Shown here in pieces: positions 46,186 through 54,689 of a DNA stretch of 64,000 nucleotides. The notes beneath the pieces are model-generated. The model was not told the DNA's origin, searched no databases, and was given only the letters and a program-made list of their open reading frames with translations. Both the position numbers and the translations under genes were made by a program. The DNA comes from Pseudoalteromonas viridis (lineage in GTDB: Bacteria > Pseudomonadota > Gammaproteobacteria > Enterobacterales > Alteromonadaceae): positions 1,178,001 through 1,242,000 of the forward strand of contig NZ_CP072426.1 in assembly GCF_017742995.1 (NCBI RefSeq). Direction: 5' to 3'. How positions within the stretch are numbered: the stretch's first letter is position 1; each line of letters opens with the position of its first letter.

Positions 46186-47541
46186 ATGGATATCTCAGAC
46201 ACCCGATGGCGCGCTAAAACGCACGCCTCATCTGCCCACTCATACCGCTCGAATACGACTACCAGCCAGAGCAGCACACACAGTACACAGGTGTCTGTTT
46301 CTTCACTGGCAGTGAGACTTAAAGAAGCACAGCAAGCCATTGACGCCGCCCGTTTGACTCAGCAGCCCTTGCCTAAGAATAAAAGTGCTTCAACGTGGCA
46401 AGCTCAGAACAAACAAGCAACGATTGGCTCGGCTAAGTTCGAGTTTGAGCAACTGTCTAAATCTCAGCTGGAGACCATCGCCATGGACCCCAGTCATACC
46501 TTTTCAGAGGCGGAAAAGGTTGCCGCTTATGAACAATGGCATGCGCTTGATCAACGCGCGCTGTCAGAGTTGAAGCGGCATTCACTCAAAGATGATAATG
46601 CCGCGGCATCTTTTGCCACTGCATTAGACAAACATTACCAGGCGTTTTCAGATCTCGCTAAAGCCATGCTCCCCGATAATTACATATCGCAAGCACAGTC
46701 ACACTTTGAGTCTGCGATACAAGATATCAACCTGTCTGCGCAAGCAAAGGGCAGTGGATCTGAGCAGTATTATGCGCTTATGGTAGCAGACTTGTTTGGC
46801 GGCAATGAGCCTAAAGTACAAAACGGCGCACAAGGTATGTCTTTAAACAACTTAGAGCGCAGCAATTATGAATTTTTGACCCAGCAAGACAGGATTGTAC
46901 TGGCTGACATGTATCAATATGCGGATCAAAATGACATAGACTTTACCTACATTAAAAAGCTCGCCAGTGATCTTGGCAACTACAGGCGGCATGACGACGG
47001 CAAGTTACTGGGTAATTTCAATGAAGGGCATTTTAATGCCGACGGCCAAAAGCTGACAGTCGGATTTACGCAAAAAGATCAAGCCTCAATAGATCGCCTG
47101 ATGAACGGTGGTGCCTTGCCCGGCAGTGCCCTGGACAAAGGCTTTGTGTCTTTTATCACGCAGCCCGGTCTAGGCGCGCTCTCTCACCGGGGTAGCTACC
47201 AATTTCTGGCACACATGGCAGAAGTAACGGCAGGTATGCCTGCCAGTGACTCACCTGCACAATTTACAACTTTCCCTGAAGCAAATAGTACCAGCGAGCG
47301 CTATGTTATCTCCCTCTCTGAGGAACGCATTTCACTCCCCGAGCCGGATGTTTCATGCAAAAACGGAGTCTGTGAGGTCACTGAAAAAGGCCGTAAAAAT
47401 GGTGTAACGTTGGCGCAAAACAGCCCCGGCTTTGCGCAATCGGGGGAGCCGGGCCTCGCTCAATTTGATGCCTTATATCAGCTGAGAAATGACCCAGACA
47501 CGCAGAAGTCATCCTGGTTTGAGTGGTTTTTTGACAAGTAA
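46186..47541 (+). CDS. Hypothetical cytoplasmic protein
   Basis: 451 residues, no signal peptide or membrane segment. The N-terminal 45 residues are Ser/Thr/His-rich and probably disordered; about 45-60 is helical (VRLKEAQQAIDAARL). The remainder is mixed helix without a recognised domain, and it ends in WFEWFFDK. AAGGAAC precedes the ATG. Composition is normal for coding DNA and the frame is long and uninterrupted, so it is surely a gene. A disordered start of this kind also occurs in type III-exported and flagellar proteins, but nothing nearby supports that. Confidence 0.7.
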   Translation: MDISDTRWRAKTHASSAHSYRSNTTTSQSSTHSTQVSVSSLAVRLKEAQQAIDAARLTQQPLPKNKSASTWQAQNKQATIGSAKFEFEQLSKSQLETIAMDPSHTFSEAEKVAAYEQWHALDQRALSELKRHSLKDDNAAASFATALDKHYQAFSDLAKAMLPDNYISQAQSHFESAIQDINLSAQAKGSGSEQYYALMVADLFGGNEPKVQNGAQGMSLNNLERSNYEFLTQQDRIVLADMYQYADQNDIDFTYIKKLASDLGNYRRHDDGKLLGNFNEGHFNADGQKLTVGFTQKDQASIDRLMNGGALPGSALDKGFVSFITQPGLGALSHRGSYQFLAHMAEVTAGMPASDSPAQFTTFPEANSTSERYVISLSEERISLPEPDVSCKNGVCEVTEKGRKNGVTLAQNSPGFAQSGEPGLAQFDALYQLRNDPDTQKSSWFEWFFDK

Positions 47542-47698
47542 TTAAGTGACTTTTGACGGGCGTTTTTTGGCGAGTAAGCCCAAAGGTGGGCTAAAAATCC
47601 ATAAGTGAAACTGATATCACTGAGTGTCTGCGTGTTTCGCCTGCGTATTTCGGAGGTGCCAAGTGCTAAAATTTAACCCGTTGCGCTATAGCCTCTTG

Positions 47699-48718
47699 TT
47701 ATAAGTCATTGTATGGCAGACTTTTCATTGTCGCTTCAATCAGCTTTTGAGATTGCGAATCACTAAGTTTCACTACTTTCTCATTTACCTCAACAACAGG
47801 TTGATCACCTAAAAGCTCGTCAAGCTGATGTGACATTTTTCGTGTTGCAGAAGCTATGTTTTCTTTAATGTCAGATGTATCCACCCCATCTTTCTCAAGT
47901 AGAGCTGATATCTTTAATAGTTCGTTCACTGTTTGGACAGAGCTAGGCAGCTGCTTCAATTTACCAGATGCTGTAAAGTTATCCTGATAATACCCTGCTG
48001 CAGACGTCATAATAATAGCCAATGCAGTTGAAGTTAAACTATGACCTGCAATCTTTACCCAAAGACTTCCATTTTCAATGTGCTCAATGATAATTGGATA
48101 GTCGGAAGTTGATTCACCGTACAGGTGTAGTAATTCCGTGTACATTTCATCTATCGCTTTTAGCTTAGCAGCAAAAGCTTTCAATGTTGTCACGTTTGGT
48201 AAGTAGAGTTCCAGAGGTACATTTTCCATTGGCTCCTGATTATTTGTTACCAAAGAATTATCAATTGCGAGGTAGCCCACTGTTATCATAAGCCTCTTTA
48301 GCTCGAGAGCACTCAATGCAACTGGAATAAATGAGTTTTCATTATAGTTACGGTTATGTGAGTCGTAATTCTCCATGAACTCATCAATTGAACTAAGTAA
48401 CTCACAGATAAAATTTGCTTCCTGTCGACTATCTGCTGTCGGATACTCTCTCAGCAGGCTTTCCAATTGATGAACTTCAACAATTAGGCGCCTGTAGTTT
48501 AGAGATTTTTCCATTGCAATTGCTTGACGCACCTCTGAAGCTATACTTCGGCGCGTTGATTGCCCCACCGTTGTCTCAACCAACAAATCAGTTGCATCGC
48601 CCTTAATCGTTTGAGCAATAGGAGAAAGTATGGAAAGTGCCTTTTCTAACTCGACAATCTGCCCAGTGTTTAGATGTGTGGCTAGTTTTTTGAAGAATAG
48701 GTATGTTTCTCTTTTCAC
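47699..48718 (-). CDS. Hypothetical protein, AT-rich orphan gene
   Basis: 339 residues, mostly helical, with one hydrophobic stretch in the second half (SLTSTALAIIMTSAAGYY). No family recognised. The block IIEHIENGSLWVKI followed by a hydrophobic helix is seen in several accessory proteins of uncertain role. The gene is visibly richer in A/T than its neighbours, stands alone with long gaps on both sides and no convincing Shine-Dalgarno. This suggests horizontal acquisition. Function unknown. Confidence 0.65.
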   Translation of the reverse strand: MKRETYLFFKKLATHLNTGQIVELEKALSILSPIAQTIKGDATDLLVETTVGQSTRRSIASEVRQAIAMEKSLNYRRLIVEVHQLESLLREYPTADSRQEANFICELLSSIDEFMENYDSHNRNYNENSFIPVALSALELKRLMITVGYLAIDNSLVTNNQEPMENVPLELYLPNVTTLKAFAAKLKAIDEMYTELLHLYGESTSDYPIIIEHIENGSLWVKIAGHSLTSTALAIIMTSAAGYYQDNFTASGKLKQLPSSVQTVNELLKISALLEKDGVDTSDIKENIASATRKMSHQLDELLGDQPVVEVNEKVVKLSDSQSQKLIEATMKSLPYNDL

Positions 48719-49243
48719 GGCTATAAATTTCCAATTTTTAAGCGATTCTCATAATATCTTGTAGGCTGTGATTAGCTTTGACTCGTCACGTGTACGCTGT
48801 ATCCGGCTGGTGTGGTTTGTGCTGTGGGGGTTTGCTTTTTATGAGTGACTTTTGTTTTGAATTGTTTGTGATTTAATCCGTTACAACTTGACTCATTCCC
48901 TGCCTGAACAACGTTATTTATGCGTATCATTAGACCCAATTTTTTCCTATTTAGCAAGGTGTCGTGATTTCGGCACAGCATGATTTGCTCACCCAGCATA
49001 ATTCTTTGGCTGAGTGGTCGCACCGCAATATTCATTTGCCAGACAACCATAGTGCCGTGTTCTCATAAACCACCTTATGACTACACTTCCCGGATAACGA
49101 AGTGGTTTGTATGATTTTCCTATACAACATGCTGTCGTGTGGCCCTTAGGTAGATCCCGGCTCGCAAGCGTCCGGGGTGACAATAGAGACTATCAGCCTT
49201 ACATTTTTAACCTCTCCAATCTTGTGAGTAAATAATGACTCAG
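48719..49243. other. Gap with REP-like palindrome
   Basis: 525 bases. Short minus-strand frames here lack ribosome-binding sites and look non-coding. A 33-base palindromic element is at 49150-49182. The rest shows nothing recognisable. Confidence 0.5.
49150..49182. repeat. REP-like extragenic palindrome (single copy here)
   Basis: TAGATCCCGG and CCGGGGTGACA flank a ten-base loop; the arms ATCCCGG/CCGGGGT pair with one mismatch. This GATCCCGG...CCGGGATGAC form resembles dispersed intergenic palindromes in many proteobacterial genomes. Only one copy is in the window, so it is a candidate only. Confidence 0.35.
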
Positions 49244-50515
49244 CTAATGGCTAATCTGGCTATCCCCATCAGGAAACTTCAAACAAAACACGCTACCCGC
49301 TTCTGAGCTGGAAACACTCAGTTCAATATCCAGTTTTTCACACAAGCGCTTAACCATAGACAGGCCCATGCCCATTCCTTTGCTGTCGGGGCCTTTTGCC
49401 CCCGGCTCAAACAGGGTCTTTAGTTGCTGTGGCGCGATCCCCTGCCCCGTATCTGCAACCGTAATGGTTTGTGTGCTGGCGCTAATGGTCACCACCCCAC
49501 TGTGGATATGGGTAAATGCGTTCCCTACCAGGTTATTTAGCAGTAATTGCAGCGCACTCGATGCAATGGGCAGCGTGACGGAGGTTGCGACTTCCACCTC
49601 CACGTCAATGTCTTTATCGGCGATTTTCTCAGCCTGATTTAAGATCACCTGCTCCACCACCGGCAGCACGCGGGTCTGTGCGGTGGTTAAGGTTTCTTCT
49701 CTGGCCAGCGCCAGCAGCACCTCAAGGCTTTGCGTGATTTGATGCTGGGCGTCAGCTATCCGGCCCACCAGCTCAGCTTGTTTGTCATCCAGCTGTGTTT
49801 GTTTAAGTAAGGTGAGCGAGCTTTGTGTTATCGCAACGGGCGTTCTTAATTCATGAGAAACGTCTCGGGTAAATGCCTGCTCTCGGCTGATAAAACGTCG
49901 TATTCTTGCCAGTGCCTGCTCCAGCGTTTTAGCAAATGCACCAATTTCATCATTGACAAATTGCTGCGAAAAATTCTGTGGCAACCGCTCAACCGGCGCA
50001 TCTTCTACTATTTTAACTAAAGTATCCAAAGGTTTAACCAGACGTTTTGCCATCATTAAAGAGACAAAAGCCAGCACCAGCGCCACAACCAGCACGCCAC
50101 CAAACAAAACCAGGATAAATGTCAACATACCGCCTTTGATCTTACGCACCACCAGCTGCTCGCTCACCTCGGCCACTAAGTAACCGCTTGGTAGTTTTTT
50201 AAGGTGGTAATGGGCCTCGCCTTCGCCGCTAAATTCAATACGGTTTGGCTCTTGCGCAAGCTTGTCCTGTACGGCTTTGGGTAAGTCCGTTGGCTTGGGA
50301 TAATACTGAATGAACGCCAGCCTGGGTTTGGCTTGCTCGCCTGCGGCAAGTTGCGTGGCAATAGTTTGGGCTTCATCGTTCAGCAAAGCGATAAAAAAGC
50401 GGTCTTCAATGCTATAAGCAAACAAAAAGCTCGCTGCACCAAACAAGGCGCTAATGAACAGCGCAATTCCCACAAAAAAGGCCAGGATCCGATTGCGTAA
50501 CTGAGTGGCTTTCAC
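49244..50515 (-). CDS. Sensor histidine kinase
   Basis: 423 residues. TM1 about 10-32, a small periplasmic domain (33-130), TM2 about 131-153, HAMP (about 154-205), HisKA with His221 (DVSHELRTPV), HATPase_c with N-box NNLVGNAFTH, DTGQGI and GMGMGLSM. Its start lies 7 bases after the stop of the response regulator gene, forming one operon with it. Signal unknown. Confidence 0.92.
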   Translation of the reverse strand: MKATQLRNRILAFFVGIALFISALFGAASFLFAYSIEDRFFIALLNDEAQTIATQLAAGEQAKPRLAFIQYYPKPTDLPKAVQDKLAQEPNRIEFSGEGEAHYHLKKLPSGYLVAEVSEQLVVRKIKGGMLTFILVLFGGVLVVALVLAFVSLMMAKRLVKPLDTLVKIVEDAPVERLPQNFSQQFVNDEIGAFAKTLEQALARIRRFISREQAFTRDVSHELRTPVAITQSSLTLLKQTQLDDKQAELVGRIADAQHQITQSLEVLLALAREETLTTAQTRVLPVVEQVILNQAEKIADKDIDVEVEVATSVTLPIASSALQLLLNNLVGNAFTHIHSGVVTISASTQTITVADTGQGIAPQQLKTLFEPGAKGPDSKGMGMGLSMVKRLCEKLDIELSVSSSEAGSVFCLKFPDGDSQISH

Positions 50516-50522
50516 AGGTCAC

Positions 50523-51218
50523 TTATCCTTCTATATCAAGCGCAAAGCCAATGCCGTGAATGGTTTTGATGATCGGGCTGACAAACGGCTTATCAATGGC
50601 CTTACGGAGTTGATAGATGTGAGAGCGCAGCGCATCGGAATCGGTCGGTTCATCACCCCAGATCCGGTCGCTCAATTCACTGCGACTGAGCGCCCTTGGG
50701 TGGTGCTCCATCAGTAAGCGCAGAATTTTAAACGGGATTGGCTGCAGCGTAACGGGGGTTTCGGCACGTTCAACTTGCTGAGTCTGACCATTGAGCGACA
50801 ATGCTTGCTCACCCTCCCCCAGGCGCAGTGTGTGCTCACTGTTAAGCAAGTGTCTTCTGGCCAGAGCATTACAACGCACCCACAGCTCTTCAAGCGCAAA
50901 TGGCTTAGTCAGGTAATCGTCTGCACCAAGAGAAAAGCCGCTGAGCTTGTCGTCCAGTGTATCGCGGGCAGTCAGCATAATGATGGGAATATGGCGATTG
51001 GCCTCTGTACGTAATTGCCGACAGACAGCCAATCCATCCATTTTGGGTAGCATCACATCTAGGACCACACAATCGTAAAATTGTTCCAGCGCCAGTTTCG
51101 CTCCCAGCTCTCCGGTGTGTGCAAAGTCCACCACAGCACCCTGTGACTCAAAATATTCGCCGATGTTGCGGCTCAGATCCTGATTATCTTCAATGAGCAG
51201 TACTTTTATTTGTGCCAT
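50523..51218 (-). CDS. OmpR/PhoB-family response regulator
   Basis: 231 residues from the ATG at 51218 (MAQIKVLL). An ATG 4 codons upstream is also possible; neither has a strong ribosome-binding site. Receiver with IEDN pocket, phosphoacceptor in VLDVMLPKMDG and Lys in LTKPF; winged-helix domain about 130-228 with LRSHIYQLRKAI as the recognition helix region. Partner of the downstream kinase. Confidence 0.92.
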   Translation of the reverse strand: MAQIKVLLIEDNQDLSRNIGEYFESQGAVVDFAHTGELGAKLALEQFYDCVVLDVMLPKMDGLAVCRQLRTEANRHIPIIMLTARDTLDDKLSGFSLGADDYLTKPFALEELWVRCNALARRHLLNSEHTLRLGEGEQALSLNGQTQQVERAETPVTLQPIPFKILRLLMEHHPRALSRSELSDRIWGDEPTDSDALRSHIYQLRKAIDKPFVSPIIKTIHGIGFALDIEG

Positions 51219-51290
51219 CCCGGCCACCATACTAATAAACAAGTGACTATAGACTAGTGCAAGGTTCGTGAAAACAATGTGAAATACACT

Positions 51291-51710
51291 TCAGTGCGTG
51301 TGCAACCAGCGGCGAACATAATCTAACGATAGATACGCGTGTTTTAATTGCAGCCAGGAGTCACGTGATTGCTGCCAGTGCCATTGCTCATCGGCTATTT
51401 TCCTGAGGGAACAGCTATCCTGTGCGCGACTATAAAACAGCAGGTCTTCGGCGGCAGTTAGCTTTGGCAGTGTGTCGGCCTGCATCGTCATGGTATGTTC
51501 GATTTGGGTACGCAGATTAAGAATTAGGGCAATGATTTTGCTTGTTGGTGGCTGGCTGTCCAGTAACGTCAGCAGCGATTGTTCCTTGCTTAAGGCCGGC
51601 ACCGCATTGAGCTCAGTAAACACGCTACTGAGTGTCTCGGTCAGCACCTGTCTTTGGCCCTGTGGCAGCGTACAAAACCAGCTGGTCAGTTGTTGAAGTG
51701 GCGGCGCCAT
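51291..51710 (-). CDS. Hypothetical protein
   Basis: 139 residues from the second of two adjacent ATGs, which has AGGAG at better spacing. Helical, cytoplasmic, with no recognised domain; C-terminal half is rich in Trp and Gln (EQWHWQQSRDSWLQL). It is 72 bases upstream of the two-component pair on the same strand and could be co-transcribed. Confidence 0.65.
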   Translation of the reverse strand: MAPPLQQLTSWFCTLPQGQRQVLTETLSSVFTELNAVPALSKEQSLLTLLDSQPPTSKIIALILNLRTQIEHTMTMQADTLPKLTAAEDLLFYSRAQDSCSLRKIADEQWHWQQSRDSWLQLKHAYLSLDYVRRWLHTH

Positions 51711-52073
51711 CATATCTCCTGGTAGTCCTTTGATCTAAAAAGTAGTTTATCACACCCTGTTTTTTCCGTAAAAAGCGCGATTGTTATGTGGGTAAAAAAC
51801 CTCGCCTTGTTCATCCCTCTTGCTTTACAACCAACCAAGCGAATATTGGCTTTTGTAAACAAAAGAAGCAGTTATAGACTCAAAAAATATGCGGATTGTG
51901 ACGTAGGCAGGCAAATTATAAAAATTGGCCCACCAGCACGGGTAAAAAACTAGATTTGGTGCAGTGAAACACTAAACCAATACAAAATACGAAGAGAATA
52001 TATCAATTTGCTTAATTAAGTGTTCTATTTTGAGGCAAGAAAATAGAGTCGACAACTAGGCAAAAATTTGTGA

Positions 52074-52241
52074 ACTCATACCTTAGGTCAAGTAGTTGCT
52101 CTAAATGAGAAATTTTTAACGCCGTTAGCGTCATATTTGCTCCTTCAAATTGAACAAGTATTAAGTGAAATTGATATTAAGCACGACTGGCTGAGCGACG
52201 CCTGCCCAGCGGGCTTTTGGTTAAAAAGCCTGTTTTTTTGA
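52074..52241 (+). pseudogene. Possible remnant of a plus-strand gene
   Basis: A 55-codon frame bounded by stops and with no start codon; translation (LASYLLLQIEQVLSEID, then DWLSDACPAGFW) looks protein-like. It runs into a real plus-strand terminator at 52210-52239, the stop codon falling in the T-run. No family recognised. Confidence 0.25.
52210..52239 (+). terminator. Plus-strand rho-independent terminator without an intact gene
   Basis: GGGCTTTT pairs with AAAAGCCT-type right arm around a five-base loop, then seven T. Oriented for plus-strand transcription, yet no intact plus-strand gene precedes it for several kilobases. Confidence 0.75.
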
Positions 52242-52245
52242 TTGA

Positions 52246-52695
52246 TCACTGTCCTTTGCATGGTACAGCCTGATGAAACCACTTAGCTATCCAACGGAAC
52301 GGGTTTGGTCTGGGATCCAGTTCAACCAGCAGGTTAAAACTGTAGCCCTTGCGGTAATGCGTTCTGATCACGTCAACCCCAAGTTTGTGTTTGGAAACAC
52401 AGCGCCTTAACTCGGACACAGCCCGGTTTATAGCATTGTTGTCGACATACTCTTGTTGCCAGATCTCCCGGCACAATTCATCCCGGCCAATCACCCTATC
52501 TCTATGACAGATAAAATATTCTAATAAGTCATAGATAAGAGGTTCAAGGCGCACGCTTTCACCACAATATGTTAACAACCTTTTCCTTTTGTGAAGCTCA
52601 TAGGGCCCAAATACTGCACGGCTAAAGTCAGTATCATATTTATCATTTAACTTCATAATGATAGACACACTTCCTTTGACGTTTTGAGTTATCAA
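52246..52695 (-). CDS. Stand-alone winged-helix regulator (ToxR/CadC-type DNA-binding domain)
   Basis: 149 residues or slightly fewer. Residues about 28-122 are a Trans_reg_C winged helix: FGPYELHKRKRLL, RLEPLIYDLLEYF, RDELCREIWQ, NAINRAVSELRRCV (recognition helix) and THYRKGYSF (wing). There is no receiver, no membrane segment and no sensor domain; only about 25 residues follow. AAGGAAG lies in the leader, so the start could be Met1, a GTG at codon 10 or Met14. Flanked by long gaps; targets unknown. Confidence 0.82.
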   Translation of the reverse strand: MITQNVKGSVSIIMKLNDKYDTDFSRAVFGPYELHKRKRLLTYCGESVRLEPLIYDLLEYFICHRDRVIGRDELCREIWQQEYVDNNAINRAVSELRRCVSKHKLGVDVIRTHYRKGYSFNLLVELDPRPNPFRWIAKWFHQAVPCKGQ

Positions 52696-53025
52696 GCACA
52701 GTTAGTGTAGCGTCTGACTGGGGTTTTTGAAATCCGATTTGCGATAAAAGCACATGACTTTTGTTAATAGAAAAATTATTGAGTTGCTCACGCTTGAGTG
52801 CAAGGAATTATTCACATTGAACAAGTCGAACACAAATATAAAACAAAAATGATACATCTGAGGGTATCAGATTGCTCTGGGCAAATTATTCCCCACCGTT
52901 TATACCGTTATTGGTTACAATGAACATAAAACAACCACTCATTCAGCTATTAGTAAATTTCATAGTTATTGCGGTTGGGGCAAACCTCACCCCAGTTACC
53001 GCAATTTACCTCATTGAATAACGCG
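52696..53025. other. Gap upstream of the winged-helix gene
   Basis: 330 bases, AT-rich in the middle. Holds the winged-helix promoter and, at 52968-53005, the 3' hairpin of the DJ-1-like gene. No gene seen. Confidence 0.55.
52968..53005 (-). terminator. Hairpin after the DJ-1/PfpI gene
   Basis: ATTGCGGT/ACCGCAAT and TGGGG/CCCCA form an interrupted stem 20 bases past the stop; no T-run follows on the minus strand. Likely 3' end structure. Confidence 0.5.
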
Positions 53026-54147
53026 TTACAGCGTGGCAAGCATGGCCTTAATTTGGGCATTGTCTGGGTAGGTCTTTTGGGCGCGTAATAGACCGGATTT
53101 TGCCTCAGCCTGATTATTTTGCCGCACATGGGCCTTAGCAATCGTCAGCTCAATCATAGGATGGTTAAACTGCGACTGTACAAAGGTCATCAGCTCTATG
53201 GCGTGGTGCAGCTGCAATTGAGTGGTCGCAAATTTAGCCTGATATACCCCCAGCATGGCCAGCATCTGGACATCATAGGTGTCTGGCGACTTGTTGAATT
53301 GTGCCACGGCGGCTGCTTTGTCTCTGAATAGCAGCTCGGCCAGTTTTACGCTTTGGTCATCCTTATAAATGGGTTCGCTCACCTCTTCTATGCCCATGGC
53401 ACGCACCATGGCAACCGCTGTATCTGCGGTTGAAAAGGGGTTTTGTCCTGTGATCAGGCGACCGTCAATGGTAACCTGGTTGAGCATTAAGCCATCTTGC
53501 TCAAATAAAGCGCCACGCTCCTTGAGCTTATCCTCCAGTAAAAATTCAAACTGTGGACGCCATTTTTTACCAAACGCCGTTTCTTCAAGATTGGTAAAAC
53601 CATTCACTCTTCGGCCATCGACCAGGTAGTCGCCGTTGCTCAGTTTCACGTCAACCAGAGCCGCCGGGCCATGGCACACGGCGCCAACCACGCCCTGTTG
53701 CTCATAAATTTCCCGGATCAGACGCTGCAACTCGTTATCCTGATGCAAGTCGAACATCGGGCCTTTCCCTCCCACAATGAATACCCCGTCGAATGATTGT
53801 CCATTAAGACTGGCAAGCTTAACGGTATCAGACAGCGCGCTCAGCGCCTGCGGGTCGTTTAAAAACGCCTGATTGTAGGATTTATCCTTGTTGTACTCAT
53901 CCGCCAGTGGCTGGCCACCCGCCGGTGAGGCCAGCGTGATCTGAATGCCATTGTTACTGAATACCTGGTAGGCTTTACTCAGCTCATCAAATTCAAAACC
54001 AGGCTGAGTGGTTTTACCATCAACCTGTTTACCATAACTACTTAGCACCATGAGTACATGCGGCTCGTCTGCGGCAATGGCCGAGTTGATTGAACCTGCG
54101 CTTACCAGCGACCATAAAGATGCAACTATCAGTGGTCTTTTCATCAT
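53026..54147 (-). CDS. Exported DJ-1/PfpI-family protein with helical C-terminal extension
   Basis: 373 residues. Signal peptide 1-25 (ends AIA). DJ-1/PfpI domain about 30-250 with PGFEFDEL (acidic partner), VIVGGKGP-like FIVGGKGPMF, and the nucleophile elbow GAVCHGPAAL (Cys-His). The closest kinds are Hsp31/glyoxalase III-like proteins; activity may be hydrolytic or deglycase-like. The last 110 residues are helical and TPR-like (ELTIAKAHVRQNNQAEA). Export and the tail are unusual for this family, which is mostly cytoplasmic. AAAGGAG precedes the first of two ATGs. Confidence 0.85.
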   Translation of the reverse strand: MMKRPLIVASLWSLVSAGSINSAIAADEPHVLMVLSSYGKQVDGKTTQPGFEFDELSKAYQVFSNNGIQITLASPAGGQPLADEYNKDKSYNQAFLNDPQALSALSDTVKLASLNGQSFDGVFIVGGKGPMFDLHQDNELQRLIREIYEQQGVVGAVCHGPAALVDVKLSNGDYLVDGRRVNGFTNLEETAFGKKWRPQFEFLLEDKLKERGALFEQDGLMLNQVTIDGRLITGQNPFSTADTAVAMVRAMGIEEVSEPIYKDDQSVKLAELLFRDKAAAVAQFNKSPDTYDVQMLAMLGVYQAKFATTQLQLHHAIELMTFVQSQFNHPMIELTIAKAHVRQNNQAEAKSGLLRAQKTYPDNAQIKAMLATL

Positions 54148-54227
54148 TGAGTCTCCTTTGTTTGGACAGACCCAGCGTATCCCTGCTACTGTGAAGCCAC
54201 CGTGAAATTAGGCACTCATCAACATTG

Positions 54228-54678
54228 ATGCACAATCAAATCGACAACGCACTTTGGCAGCAGTATCAGCAGGTTTGGTTTCGGCCTTGCGGGGCACTGC
54301 CAGCAACACCCCCGCGGCGCAATCATCAGCTTGTGGAACCCCAACGGCGTAAAACAAACACAGGCCAAAAACCGTCGCTTCCAGCACCTGCTGTACCGGG
54401 CAATCAAGCGCAGGGGCTATCGGATGCATGCCATCTGGGGGGCCAGTGCCGTCCTGGACTATCGTGAATTCAGTGTCCTGATACTCTGTTCCGAGCGCAC
54501 CGCCGCGCGCCTGGCTGCTTTGTGTGCCCAGAAGGCCTACTATTATGTAGATGGTGAAAAAATCTGGTTGTGCAACACGTATTACCCTCAACAGCGCGTG
54601 CAGCTTGGCACGTCATTCAGAGCCCGTCTGACCTATAACGCACTCCCCAACCACAATCACGCGATTGTGAGTCGCTGA
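54228..54678 (+). pseudogene. DUF3293-family gene broken by a frameshift
   Basis: Frame 1 from the ATG at 54228 gives NALWQQYQQVWF, matching the family N-terminus, and is lost after a run of five C at 54309-54313. The next frame continues AIISLWNPNG, then KNRRFQHLL, and FSVLILCSE and KAYYYVDGEKIWL, matching the rest of DUF3293 (form ITAWNPNG ... AIYYVdGdxLWL). Removing one C would rejoin them into about 149 residues. It is either a real one-base insertion or a sequencing error in the homopolymer. Function of DUF3293 is unknown. Confidence 0.7.
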
Positions 54679-54689
54679 GCCTCACGCCG

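Larger units (their letters stand above)
51714..52245. other. Gap holding a possible gene remnant
   Basis: About 530 AT-rich bases. The only structures are a 55-codon frame without a start at 52074-52241 and a plus-strand terminator at 52210. Confidence 0.5.

Noticed and set aside
47670..47710. Possible integron attC-like site near GTTATAAG
   Set aside because: The core does not fit GTTRRRY, there is no second arm, and no integrase or cassette array is present.
48772..49183. Short minus-strand frames in the gap before the sensor kinase
   Set aside because: No ribosome-binding sites and overlap with the REP-like palindrome.
54208..54591. 127-codon minus-strand frame
   Set aside because: Antisense to the DUF3293 match on the plus strand; no domain motif and low-quality composition.
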